25,021 bases of DNA from an uncultured Paracoccaceae bacterium (GCA_937900975.1 CALCPC010000663.1:1-25021); one strand, 5' to 3'; numbered from the stretch's first letter, positions 7,090 to 15,199 are shown. Translations and numbers: made by a program. Notes: generated by a model not told the origin, from the sequence alone.

Positions 7090-8607
7090 TCATCCGTTGC
7101 CGCCGGTCCCTTTGTCAACCGCGCGCCGATACGCCGCGATCAGTCGGTCGACCTGGTGATCCCAGCTGAAGGTTGTGCGCACCCGGCTTCTTCCGATCTG
7201 ACCCATCTCCGCCCGCAGCGCGGGGGCCTCAAGCAAGGCTGCGATCTTTGCGGCCAAATCCGCGGTGTCGTTGGGGGCTGCATAAAGCGACGCCTCGCTG
7301 GCTGAAACGCGCCCCTCGGTCACATCGAACTGCACGATGGGTTTGGAAAACGCCATGTATTCCAAAATCTTATTCATCGTGGAAAGATCGTTCATCGGAT
7401 TGACCCGGTCGGGGTTCACGCAAACATCTGCGGTCGAGAGCACCTCGAAAAGCTCCCGGTCGGGCGCGCGGCCGGTGAAGGTGACATGGCCCTCCAGCCC
7501 CATGTCGCGGGCCATGGCGCGCAGATCCTCAAGCTCGGGCCCGCCGCCCACCAGCACGAACTGGATGTCGTGTTCCTGCCGCAGCACAAGCTCGGCGGCC
7601 GCTTCCAGCAGCAGATCCAGCCCCTCCTGTGCGCCCATGACGCCGACATAGCCAACCATATGGCGGCGCCCGTTGCGCCAGGTGTCGCTCGGCGGCAGCA
7701 CTTCAAGCCGGGTGAGATCAGGGCCGGAGCGGACGACGAAGACATCCGCGGGGTCCTTTCCGCCGCGCTCCCGCGCGATGCGGGCATAGCTGTCATTGGT
7801 CGAGATCACGACATCGGCGGCGCGGAAGGTCCAGCGTTCGAACAGCACCATCAGTTTCCAGAAAAACCCGCGGCGCCCGAACTTCGCCTCATAGAGCTCG
7901 GGGTTGATGTCGTGATGGTCGAAGATAAAGCGCGTGCCCGCGAACCATTTGAAGGGCAGGGCGACCAGAAAGATCAGATCGGGGGGGTTACAGGCCTGGA
8001 TCGTGTCAAAGCCGTGCCGGCGGCGGATCTTCAGCGCCAGGCGCATCTCGTGCCAAAGGGCGGCGCTGTATTCGAGAAGATATCCCAGCGCCCCTTTGGC
8101 ATCGAGCGGCAGGGGATGGCGGTAGATGTGGATCCCCTCGACCGCCTCATACGTCGCCTCATGGCCTTTGCCCGTGGGGCAGATCACGGCCACTTCGGCG
8201 CCCGCGGCCTTGAGCGTCCGACACTCCTGCATCACGCGCCGGTCGAAGGGCAGCGGCAGGTTTTCCACGATCATGAGAACGCGCCGCCCGGCCAAAGGCT
8301 GCGCCGCGCGGACGGCGTCGAGCTTGGGGGTCGCGGTGTCCGGGTCGCCGTTTTCGCGCGCTGTTTCAAGGTCGCGCCCTTGGCGCGCGGGGTCTGTGTC
8401 GCGCCCTTGGCGCGCGGGGTCTGTGTCGCGCCCTTGGCGCGCTGTTTCCAGATCACGCCCTTGGCGCGCTGTTTCCAGATCACGCCCCTGGCGCGCGGGG
8501 TCCTGTCCGGCGGGCGGGGTTGGGTGTTCCGCTTGGATGCGCGCGCCGGCTGCGGCGTCTTCCGCGGGCTGGGGGGCGGCGGGCTCCCTCATGGCAGGTT
8601 TTGTCAT
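7090..8607 (-). CDS. Glycosyltransferase family 4 protein with repeat-rich N-terminus
   Basis: This is a GT-B retaining glycosyltransferase, probably adding a sugar to the lipid-linked glycan on the cytoplasmic side. The enzyme part begins at about residue 108 (GRRVLMIVENLPLPFDRRV). It has FDHHDINPELYE in the N-terminal Rossmann half, VGYVGVMGAQEGLDLL at the inter-domain hinge, and NPMNDLSTMNKILEYMAF as the nucleotide-sugar (GPGTF/E-x7-E type) region. The first 107 residues are unusual: low complexity, with five copies of a nine-residue ARQGRD-type repeat at about residues 37-84. The start at 8607 forms an ATGA overlap with the preceding dehydrogenase stop, so the two are coupled; an in-frame ATG lies at 8592. 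The donor and acceptor sugars are unknown. Confidence 0.85.
   Translation of the reverse strand: MTKPAMREPAAPQPAEDAAAGARIQAEHPTPPAGQDPARQGRDLETARQGRDLETARQGRDTDPARQGRDTDPARQGRDLETARENGDPDTATPKLDAVRAAQPLAGRRVLMIVENLPLPFDRRVMQECRTLKAAGAEVAVICPTGKGHEATYEAVEGIHIYRHPLPLDAKGALGYLLEYSAALWHEMRLALKIRRRHGFDTIQACNPPDLIFLVALPFKWFAGTRFIFDHHDINPELYEAKFGRRGFFWKLMVLFERWTFRAADVVISTNDSYARIARERGGKDPADVFVVRSGPDLTRLEVLPPSDTWRNGRRHMVGYVGVMGAQEGLDLLLEAAAELVLRQEHDIQFVLVGGGPELEDLRAMARDMGLEGHVTFTGRAPDRELFEVLSTADVCVNPDRVNPMNDLSTMNKILEYMAFSKPIVQFDVTEGRVSASEASLYAAPNDTADLAAKIAALLEAPALRAEMGQIGRSRVRTTFSWDHQVDRLIAAYRRAVDKGTGGNG
8371..8505 (-). repeat. Five in-frame 27-bp repeats in the glycosyltransferase gene
   Basis: Units start at 8371, 8398, 8425, 8452 and 8479, with a partial unit at 8356-8370. 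Each carries the dyad CGCGCC-CTT-GGCGCG. Variation is confined mainly to the eight bases after the dyad (GGGGTCTGT-like or TGTTTCCAG-like). The array encodes the alternating nine-residue segments ending in LETARQGRD and TDPARQGRD. Because the unit is a multiple of three, copy-number change would not shift the frame. Confidence 0.93.
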
Positions 8608-9902
8608 GGCAGGCTCCCGATATCGCAAAGATCCGTGCCGGCGGGCAGATTGAGCGCGCGCACAGTCGCGTTGGTGGCGATGACGCGGGCAAAGCCGCCG
8701 GCCTCGGCGGTGGGTTTGTCGATCAAAAGCCGCTCAAGCTCGGGCAGTTGGCTAAAGGCATAGCCCAGGTTCTTGCCCACCAGCGCCTCTGGCGTAATCG
8801 CGGGATCGAAGATTTTCAATTCATAGCCCGCGGTCAAAAGCTTGCGCGCCAGGTCCACATTCGGGCTTTCGCGCAGATCGTCGGTCTCGGCCTTGAAGGC
8901 AAGCCCGGCCATCAGCACCGACGCGCCGGGCGCTAGCCCTTCTGTGGCATGTTCAAAAAGCCGGTGTTTATGCGCCTCGTTCGAGCGCAACAGACTGTCG
9001 ATCAGATGCAGATTGGCGCCGGTGTCGGCGCCGATATATTGCAGCGCGCGCACATCCTTGGGCAGGCAAGAGCCGCCAAAGGCGCCGCCCGGCCGCAGAT
9101 AATAGGGCGAGATGTTCAGCTTGTCGTCGGCCACGAAAATCTGGTGAACGGCCTTGGCCGAGACGCCAAGCCCAAGACAGGCGCGCCCGATTTCATTGGC
9201 GAACGCCACCTTCACCGCGTGCCAGGAATTGTCGACGAATTTGGTGATTTCAGCCTCGCGGAACCCGACCAGAAAGCGCGGCGCATCGAGGTTGGCATTC
9301 AGCGTCTCCATCGCGGCCGAGGGGCGCGCGCCCTCGGTGCCGATAACGATCTTGGGCGGCGCGAAATAGTCCTGCACGGCCGAGCCTTCGCGCAGAAACT
9401 CGGGGTTGTAGACAAGCTCCACACGGTGGGCGAAAGCGGGCCCCAGCGCGGTTTCGAAGATCGGGCGCACCAACTCCTCCATCGTGCCGGGCCGCACGGT
9501 GGAGCGATAGGCGATGGCCAGCGGCGCGCCTGTGCCCGGTTCCGTCTTCGGTCCCGCCTCTGGATCCGCGGCCAGCGCTTGCGCGATCTCGCGCGTGACA
9601 TTGGCGATATAGCCCATGTCATGGGCGCCATCGACGGCCGAGGGCGTGCCGACGCAGACGATCGCCAGGTCCGCGCCCCGGAGATGATCGCCGATTTCCG
9701 TGTCGGCCCGAAGCCGGCCGGCCGCGCGCGCCGCGGTCAGCATCGCGGCCACCCGAGGCTCGATGATCGGCGCCTTGCCCGCGTTGATCTGGGCGACTTT
9801 GGCCGGGCTGACATCGATGCCGATGACGGTGTGCCCCTCCTCGGCAATACAGCAGGCGGCGGTGAAGCCGACGTAACCAAGACCGAAAATGACGGTTTTC
9901 AT
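8604..9902 (-). CDS. GDP-mannose 6-dehydrogenase-like protein (UDP-glucose/GDP-mannose dehydrogenase family)
   Basis: This enzyme oxidises a nucleotide-activated hexose to its uronic acid using two NAD+; it is most similar to AlgD, giving GDP-mannuronate. The 432-residue protein begins with the dinucleotide fold FGLGYVG (6-12), then CVGTPS (83-88) and NPEFLREGSA (166-175). It continues with DNSWHAVKVAFANEIG (224-239) and the catalytic cysteine Cys279 in AFGGSCLPKDVRAL. DDLRESP lies further on. The NxWHAxKVxFANEIG and LNxSxYYxRPG blocks are those of AlgD rather than typical Ugd. The start at 9902 is chosen because the Rossmann fold begins there; an in-frame ATG at 9974 adds 24 non-homologous residues. 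The divergent algA-like gene makes the GDP-mannose substrate. Confidence 0.86.
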   Translation of the reverse strand: MKTVIFGLGYVGFTAACCIAEEGHTVIGIDVSPAKVAQINAGKAPIIEPRVAAMLTAARAAGRLRADTEIGDHLRGADLAIVCVGTPSAVDGAHDMGYIANVTREIAQALAADPEAGPKTEPGTGAPLAIAYRSTVRPGTMEELVRPIFETALGPAFAHRVELVYNPEFLREGSAVQDYFAPPKIVIGTEGARPSAAMETLNANLDAPRFLVGFREAEITKFVDNSWHAVKVAFANEIGRACLGLGVSAKAVHQIFVADDKLNISPYYLRPGGAFGGSCLPKDVRALQYIGADTGANLHLIDSLLRSNEAHKHRLFEHATEGLAPGASVLMAGLAFKAETDDLRESPNVDLARKLLTAGYELKIFDPAITPEALVGKNLGYAFSQLPELERLLIDKPTAEAGGFARVIATNATVRALNLPAGTDLCDIGSLP

Positions 9903-10288
9903 GGGGCGAGGCCTTTCGGGACACACGGGACACGGGGCACAAAACTGCCTCTCTGCTGGCATGGGCGGGGCCATATTTCAACTGCCGAGCCCCGCGATGC
10001 GTCGCATCCTATGCAGATTCTCGATATGGTCAGAATGTTGCCGGACAAGGGCCATGGGGCGGTCGCAAACCCGCCATCTGCGGCCCATGGCCCGCGGCGC
10101 CGGGCCGCCTTTCGCCCCCGCCCCGGTCCCGCCCCCGCCCCGGTCCCGCCCCCGCCCGATGCGCGCCGTCTCTTTCCGCATCGCCCACGGTCCGCGCCTC
10201 TGCCGGCCATCCCCCTGCCACAGTGTTGCGACAAACCCCACTATGCCCTAAGCGCAGGGTCGATTTCTCGCGGCAGGAGAGCGTTTTC
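9903..10288. other. Divergent intergenic region with short tandem repeats
   Basis: No gene is recognised in these 386 bp. The region must hold promoters for the leftward GDP-mannose dehydrogenase operon and the rightward algA-like gene, but I see no convincing -35/-10 pair. It contains CGGGACAC-type short repeats at 9917-9940, directly in the leader of the leftward gene, and a 17-bp tandem repeat at 10113-10157. Frames spanning it are open only because of the extreme GC content. Confidence 0.6.
10113..10157. repeat. 17-bp GC-rich tandem repeat (about 2.6 copies)
   Basis: The unit CGCCCCCGCCCCGGTCC occurs at 10113-10129 and 10130-10146, with a partial third copy at 10147-10157. It lies in the middle of the divergent spacer. 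The strand asymmetry (C on plus, G on minus) is strong. Confidence 0.9.
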
Positions 10289-11716
10289 ATGATCACCCCC
10301 GTCATTTTGTGCGGCGGCTCCGGCACCCGGCTTTGGCCTGTGTCGCGGAAAGCCTTCCCAAAGCAGTTCTCGCCGCTGTTGGGGGCGGAGAGCCTGTTTC
10401 AAACCACGCTCCGGCGGCTTTCCGGGCCGCTGTTCGGGGCGCCCATCCTGATGACCGGCGCCGATTTCCGGTTCCTTGCCACCGATCAGGCGCGCACGCT
10501 TGGCCTGGCCGATGCGACCACGCTGATCGAGCCCTGCCCCCGCAACACCGCGCCTGCGGTCTTGACGGCGGCGCTGCATCTCGCCGGCCGCGACGGGGCA
10601 GAGGCCCTGATGCTGGTGGCCCCTTCGGACCATGTGCTGGGCGACAGGCAGGCCTTCGGCGAGGCGCTTGCGGCGGGGGCGGAGGCTGCGCGGGCGGGCC
10701 GGCTTGTGACCTTCGGGATCACGCCGGACCGGGCCGAGACCGGCTATGGCTATCTCGCGCTCGAAAGCGCGCCGGAAGCGGGCCGCGCCACCCCCCTTAC
10801 GGGTTTTGTCGAGAAACCCGAGGCGGCGCGCGCCGCCGAGATGCTTGCGGCGGGCACCTTCCTTTGGAATGCCGGGATCTTTCTGTTTCGCGCAGGCGAC
10901 ATCATCGCGGCCTTCGAGGCCCATGCCCCCGATCTTGTTGCGCCCTGCCGCGCGGCGCTTGACACCGCCACCCCCGATCTCGACTTTTTGCGCCTTGGCG
11001 GGGCGGCGTGGGACACGCTGCCCGACATCAGCGTCGATTATGCGGTGATGGAGAAGGCCGAGACCCTTTCGGTGGTGCCCTATGCGGGGGGCTGGTCCGA
11101 TCTTGGGGCCTGGGACGCGCTTTGGGCGCTGGGTGAGAAAGACGCGGACGGGGTGGTTGCGACCGGTCCTGCCGCCGCACTTGGCTGTCGCAACACGCTT
11201 CTGCGCGCCGAGGATCCCGACCAGGCGCTGGTCGGGCTCGGGCTCGACGGTATTGTGGCTGTTGCCATGCGCGATGCGGTGCTGGTGGCCGATATGGGCG
11301 CCAGTCAGAAGGTCAAAGAGGTGGTGACAGCGCTGCGCCGGGCCGACGCGCCGCAAGCCGATGCCGTGCCCCGCCACCACCGCCCCTGGGGCTGGTACGA
11401 GACGCTTTGTCTTGGGGCCCGGTTTCAGGTCAAACGGATCATGGTCAAGCCCGGCGGTGTCTTGTCGCTGCAATCCCACCACCACCGCTCAGAACATTGG
11501 GTGGTGGTCGAGGGCACGGCCAAGGTCACGCTGGGTGAGGAGGCCCGCCTGCTGACCGAAAACCAGTCGATCTATATTCCCCTCGGTGCCGTCCACCGGA
11601 TGGAGAACCCCGGGAAACTGGACATGTATCTGATCGAGGTGCAGACCGGCAGTTACCTCGGCGAAGACGATATTGTGCGCTATGAGGACATCTATGCCCG
11701 CGCAAGCGACGATTGA
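10289..11716 (+). CDS. algA: Mannose-1-phosphate guanylyltransferase / mannose-6-phosphate isomerase
   Basis: This bifunctional enzyme makes mannose-6-phosphate from fructose-6-phosphate and GDP-mannose from mannose-1-phosphate. The 475-residue protein starts with the pyrophosphorylase signature GGSGTRLWP (residues 9-17) and has FVEKP near residue 175. The C-terminal cupin-type phosphomannose isomerase (type II) carries the metal motif Gln395, His397, Arg400, Glu402, His403 in QSHHHRSEHW. Length and domain order match AlgA, ManC, CpsB and XanB. The start at 10289 has AGGAGA 8 nt upstream. It supplies the GDP-mannose used by the divergent dehydrogenase. The symbol algA is by family; manC or cpsB would be equally valid. 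Confidence 0.93.
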   Translation: MITPVILCGGSGTRLWPVSRKAFPKQFSPLLGAESLFQTTLRRLSGPLFGAPILMTGADFRFLATDQARTLGLADATTLIEPCPRNTAPAVLTAALHLAGRDGAEALMLVAPSDHVLGDRQAFGEALAAGAEAARAGRLVTFGITPDRAETGYGYLALESAPEAGRATPLTGFVEKPEAARAAEMLAAGTFLWNAGIFLFRAGDIIAAFEAHAPDLVAPCRAALDTATPDLDFLRLGGAAWDTLPDISVDYAVMEKAETLSVVPYAGGWSDLGAWDALWALGEKDADGVVATGPAAALGCRNTLLRAEDPDQALVGLGLDGIVAVAMRDAVLVADMGASQKVKEVVTALRRADAPQADAVPRHHRPWGWYETLCLGARFQVKRIMVKPGGVLSLQSHHHRSEHWVVVEGTAKVTLGEEARLLTENQSIYIPLGAVHRMENPGKLDMYLIEVQTGSYLGEDDIVRYEDIYARASDD

Positions 11717-11736
11717 CGCCGGGCCACGGCCCGGCG
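11717..11736 (+). terminator. GC hairpin directly after the algA-like stop codon
   Basis: A perfect 9-bp stem, CGCCGGGCC-AC-GGCCCGGCG, begins at the base after the TGA. There is no T-run, so it may act as an mRNA 3'-end stabiliser or a Rho-assisted stop rather than an intrinsic terminator. Confidence 0.45.
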
Positions 11737-11742
11737 CTGTCT

Positions 11743-11798
11743 GGGATCTGCGCTCTCCGGGATCTGCGCTGCTGGGGATCTGCGCTGCTGGGGATCTG
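11743..11798. repeat. 16-bp tandem repeat downstream of algA
   Basis: GGGATCTGCGCT cores begin at 11743, 11759 and 11775, with a truncated core at 11791, giving a 16-bp period and about 3.5 copies. The array is non-coding and lies between the hairpin and the MITE-like element. Confidence 0.9.
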
Positions 11799-11890
11799 TC
11801 AGGCGCGCAGGGCGCGCCCGGCAATCGCGGGTTCGGGGCGGGTTTGAGGATCTGCCCGGCAACGGCGGCGCCGGGCCAAAGGCGATCCGT

Positions 11891-12122
11891 CTAGAGCAAT
11901 TTCCGTTCACATTGGATCAGAAATCGCCGTCTCATACCAATGCTCATTGATTGCAACCTATTGCGATCAATGAGCCCACGCGCATGCGCGCGGCTCGCCG
12001 TCGCTCGCTCCAAAGCTCAATGAGTCAAGCTCATTGAGCTTTGGTATCAGGATCAGCATGCCTCTGATCCTGAACGCGTTTTCTGATGCAGCGTGGGTCT
12101 CATTAAACGGAAAATGCTCTAG
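11891..12122. mobile_element. MITE-like element with 17-bp terminal inverted repeats
   Basis: The ends are CTAGAGCAATTTCCGTT (11891-11907) and, inverted, CTAGAGCATTTTCCGTT (12106-12122), with one mismatch. TA dinucleotides at both tips fit a TA target duplication, as made by IS630/mariner-type transposases. The 232-bp interior codes for nothing and is full of dyads: 11942-11975 (15-bp arms, one mismatch), 12010-12044 (perfect 15-bp arms, 5-nt loop) and 12047-12073 (perfect 10-bp arms). It is more AT-rich than its flanks, supporting an inserted origin. No transposase is present, so it would depend on one supplied elsewhere. The family assignment is inference. Confidence 0.75.
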
Positions 12123-12143
12123 CCGCGATCCGGGTCCCGCGGC

Positions 12144-13040
12144 TCAGCGATAGCCGAAGCGGTAGGCCTGCTGGCGCGTCGCGTCCGAGAAAAGCTCCTC
12201 CGGCGCCCAGTCGAGCGGGCCGTCCAGCGACGGATCGGGGATGCTGGCCAGCCGGTCGAAATCGAGGCTCGGGTCCTTTAGAAAATCGGTGTTGGCGCCG
12301 TATTTGGCCTTCGCGGGGCCAAGACAGGCATAGGGGCTCGCCTCCGGTTTCATCATCTCGGCCATCGCGGCATCGTCGCAAGGAATGCCAAGCCAGTCGC
12401 AGATCTGGGGCAGATAGAATTTGAGGTCGCGCATCAGATCCTCGCCCCGGATCCACATCAGCTGACCCAGCGCCAGCTTCGGGCCGAGGGCCGAGATCAT
12501 CGCGTGCGTGCCCTGCCATTTGAACTCCGCATCCGGGGGCGGTTTGGCGGTGCCGTCCATCACCCGGCGGGCCTGGGTCTTTTCCCAATGCTTCATCTGG
12601 CTTTTGCCGCGGCTGCGGGGATGGCGCATGAGTTGCAGGTAATTGGCCTTCGGAAATGCCTTCACCACGCCGCCCAAGACGCGGGGATGGACGACATTGG
12701 CCGGGCTTTTGTCGACCAGGATGCGGTCGCCGGCCCGGTCTTGGATATGGTCCATCATCCGGCGCGCGGTCCAATCCTTGCGCGCCTCGATCCAGGCGAT
12801 GGCCTCATCGACGGTCTCGTCGGTCTGGGCGCCGTAGTTCAGCTCGGCGATCGTGCGTTTCAGCCCCTGCATCGGATAACCGCCGCGGGTCGCGTCGTTG
12901 GACCAGGCGTCGCCGATGGTTTCGCCCAAGAAAAGGTTCAGTTCAGGCAGGCCATAACAGCGGGGATGCTGGCCGATGACGGCGGCGACCACGGAGGAGA
13001 ACGAGCGTCCGGGGCAGAGGATGAAAAGCGGCTCTGGCAT
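12144..13040 (-). CDS. Sulfotransferase family protein (paralogue B)
   Basis: This 298-residue PAPS-dependent sulfotransferase-like protein has a divergent phosphosulfate loop, CPGRSFSS (residues 9-16), and DKSPAN at 110-115. Its 3'-phosphate pair Arg139 and Ser147 is in RHPRSRGKS. The ending FGYR is shared with its paralogue at 14268-15161. Aligned without gaps, about 94 of the first 150 residues are identical by hand count, so the two arose by duplication. The start at 13040 has AGGA 8 nt upstream. It is the last gene of the leftward group and begins 11 bp after the propeller gene. The substrate is unknown; the product of the neighbouring polyketide-type synthase is one candidate, the glycan another. 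Confidence 0.78.
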   Translation of the reverse strand: MPEPLFILCPGRSFSSVVAAVIGQHPRCYGLPELNLFLGETIGDAWSNDATRGGYPMQGLKRTIAELNYGAQTDETVDEAIAWIEARKDWTARRMMDHIQDRAGDRILVDKSPANVVHPRVLGGVVKAFPKANYLQLMRHPRSRGKSQMKHWEKTQARRVMDGTAKPPPDAEFKWQGTHAMISALGPKLALGQLMWIRGEDLMRDLKFYLPQICDWLGIPCDDAAMAEMMKPEASPYACLGPAKAKYGANTDFLKDPSLDFDRLASIPDPSLDGPLDWAPEELFSDATRQQAYRFGYR

Positions 13041-13051
13041 CGGGGTGTCCT

Positions 13052-14206
13052 TTAGGCAAGCGCGTGGAGATGGAGCGCGGCACCCGCGTCCCCTGCCACC
13101 GCCAGAACGCCGCCCTCGGGCGTGGCGAGGGCTGCGAGAACCGGGCCCGGCGCCGGCACTTCGGCAAAGCTTTCGCCGCCGTCAAGGGAGCGCCAGAGCC
13201 GGCTTGCGCCCAGCCCCGGCTGGCCGAACGGGCCGGGTGTCGCGCCCGTGACGGCGGTGACGACGACGGTCAGCGCGCCGCCCGGCCCGGTCAGGATCGC
13301 CGTGACACAGGCGGTTTCGCGCTGCCCGAACCCCGCGGCCTGCAGCGCGAAGGGCACTTTGAACCCCTCTGGCGAGAAGCGCGGCTCGCCCACCAGCGTC
13401 TCCCAAGCGCCGCCATCGTCGAGCGCGATGACCTCGGGCGCCGCGGGCCCGGCCGCGTCCTCCGCCTCGGGCCGGGCGGGCGCGCCGGTGCCGATCAAAA
13501 GCTCGCCCTCGCCAGCGCTCAGCGCGGTGGCGGCGGGGTTCATCGAAAAGCGCGCAGCGCCATCGGTCAGCCGCCGGGTCCAGCCGCCGCCCGGATCCAT
13601 CTGCCAAAGCTGAAAGCCGCGCAGCGGGTTGGCGGTGGCCGCGACAAGCCCCGCGCCGGTGGCCAGAAGCGCGGCGATGGCGCTGTTTTCCGCGTCGCCG
13701 AACCCCGGTTCGGCCAGCGCCGTCCAGACAGCGCTTTCCGGATCGGGGCTGGCCAGAAGCCGCGCGCCGCTGGCCTCGGGGTCAAGCGGCGCGGCGCTGC
13801 CCGCGGCCACGACCAGCCGCCCGCCGGCGATGGCCAGCGGCCCAAGCCAAAGATTGCCCGACTGCCCCAGCCCCGCGGGCGCCACCGGACCAAAGCCCCG
13901 CCCGTCGCGGGAGGCCAGCAAAAGCCCGCCGCCAAGCGCTGCTGTGGCGGCATAAAGCACGGGCGTGCCCTGGCTTTCGAAGACGGCGAAATCGGTGACG
14001 GCACTGCCATCGGCGCCTTCATAGACGATTTCGGCCGCACCGCCGGCGGGCCAGGGCATCCGCCAGATCCGGCCGCGGCCCATCGGGTCGGGGGCGGCTG
14101 TGCCGACATAAAGCGCGTCGCCAAACCGGACGAGCGCCACGGGTTTGTCGGGGCCAGGCAGCGTGGCCAGGGCGGCGGGGGCGGGACGGGTTTCAACGAG
14201 GGTCAC
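13052..14206 (-). CDS. Beta-propeller-like protein with Asp-box motifs, function unknown
   Basis: This protein of about 384 residues is rich in Gly, Ala and Pro, with repeated short beta-strand blocks and Asp-box-like motifs: SRDGRGF in the first half, and DDGGAW and SLDGGESF near the C-terminus. These suggest a BNR/sortilin-type propeller. No signal peptide or membrane helix is seen, so it is probably cytosolic. The likely start is the GTG at 14206, with GGAGG just upstream; an in-frame ATG at 14293 would overlap the preceding sulfotransferase and add a Pro-rich stretch. It lies between two paralogous sulfotransferases, 61 bp after one and 11 bp before the other, so it probably works with them. 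A scaffold, sensor or glycan-binding role is conjecture. Confidence 0.65.
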   Translation of the reverse strand: MTLVETRPAPAALATLPGPDKPVALVRFGDALYVGTAAPDPMGRGRIWRMPWPAGGAAEIVYEGADGSAVTDFAVFESQGTPVLYAATAALGGGLLLASRDGRGFGPVAPAGLGQSGNLWLGPLAIAGGRLVVAAGSAAPLDPEASGARLLASPDPESAVWTALAEPGFGDAENSAIAALLATGAGLVAATANPLRGFQLWQMDPGGGWTRRLTDGAARFSMNPAATALSAGEGELLIGTGAPARPEAEDAAGPAAPEVIALDDGGAWETLVGEPRFSPEGFKVPFALQAAGFGQRETACVTAILTGPGGALTVVVTAVTGATPGPFGQPGLGASRLWRSLDGGESFAEVPAPGPVLAALATPEGGVLAVAGDAGAALHLHALA

Positions 14207-14267
14207 GGGGAGGGGCCTCCGGTCGGTCTGGCCCGGCGGCGGCGCCGGGCGGGATGGGGGATGCGCC

Positions 14268-15161
14268 TTAGCGGTAGCCGAAGGCGTGCGCAAGGCGGCG
14301 GGTTTGGGGCGTGAACTCGGCGGTTTCGTCCCAGTCGAGCGGTCCGTCGCGGCTGGCCTCGGGCATCGTGGCCAGCCGCTCGAAATCGAGCGCGGGACCT
14401 TTCAGGAATTTGCCGTTATTGCCGTGCTGGGCCTTCACCGGGCCCAGCGTGGCATAGGGGGAGCGTTCGGGATGGCGCATCGCCTCGATCGCCTCTGCAT
14501 CGTCGCGGATGCCGAGCCACTGGCAGATCTGGGGCAGGTAAAGATCCATCTCGCGCAAGAGATCCTCGCCCTTGATGTGCATGAACTGGCCAAGCGCGAG
14601 ATCCTGGCCAAGCTGGCGCGCCATGATGTTGGTGCCGGTCCATTTCCATTCGACATCCGGCTCGAACCCCATGCCGCCGATGCCGTTTTTGTCGAGCACT
14701 TTGGAGATCGTGGAATATTGCGATTTGCCGCGCGGGCGGGGGTGGCGCAGCAGCAGCAGGAAATTGGCGCGCGGGAACGCCTTGACGATGCGGCCCAGAT
14801 TGGCGCCGTTCTCGGTGTTGGCGGGGCTTTTGTCGAGCAGGATGCGGTCGCCGACCTGCTCTTGAAACCAGTCCATCATCTGCCGGCCCGACCAGTCGAA
14901 CCGCTCCCGGATCCAGGCCTCGGCGGCGTCGACGGTCTTGTCGGTCTGTTCGCCGAATTGCAGCTCGGCCACAGTGCGTTTCAGCCCCTGCATCGGCCAG
15001 GAGCCCGGGCGGCTTTCCTTCTCCCAACTCGCGCCGATGGTGTCGGCGGAGAAGATTTTCAGCTCGGGCAGCCCATAGCATTGCGGATGCTCGCCGATCA
15101 TTGTCGAGACGACCGACGAGAAGGAGCGTCCGGGGCTGAGCAAAAACAGGGGTTCGGGCAT
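14268..15161 (-). CDS. Sulfotransferase family protein (paralogue A)
   Basis: This 297-residue sulfotransferase-like protein is closely related to the one at 12144-13040. The same landmarks appear at the same positions: SPGRSFSS at 9-16, DKSPAN at 110-115, Arg139 and Ser147 in RHPRPRGKS, and a terminal FGYR. The phosphosulfate loop lacks the usual SGTT ending of classical enzymes, so PAPS use is inferred from the overall pattern. The start at 15161 has GGAG about 9 nt upstream. It follows the large M50-like/HlyD fusion gene by 177 bp and precedes the propeller gene by 61 bp on the same strand. Different residues around 40-55 and 115-120 hint that the paralogues have different acceptors. Confidence 0.78.
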   Translation of the reverse strand: MPEPLFLLSPGRSFSSVVSTMIGEHPQCYGLPELKIFSADTIGASWEKESRPGSWPMQGLKRTVAELQFGEQTDKTVDAAEAWIRERFDWSGRQMMDWFQEQVGDRILLDKSPANTENGANLGRIVKAFPRANFLLLLRHPRPRGKSQYSTISKVLDKNGIGGMGFEPDVEWKWTGTNIMARQLGQDLALGQFMHIKGEDLLREMDLYLPQICQWLGIRDDAEAIEAMRHPERSPYATLGPVKAQHGNNGKFLKGPALDFERLATMPEASRDGPLDWDETAEFTPQTRRLAHAFGYR

Positions 15162-15199
15162 GGGATCAGGCTCCGATCAAGGCAGCAAGGGGCGGGGGC

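Noticed and set aside
7486..10292. Two long plus-strand frames (7486-8763 and 8949-10292)
   Set aside because: They oppose the glycosyltransferase and GDP-mannose dehydrogenase, whose catalytic motifs are unambiguous on the minus strand.
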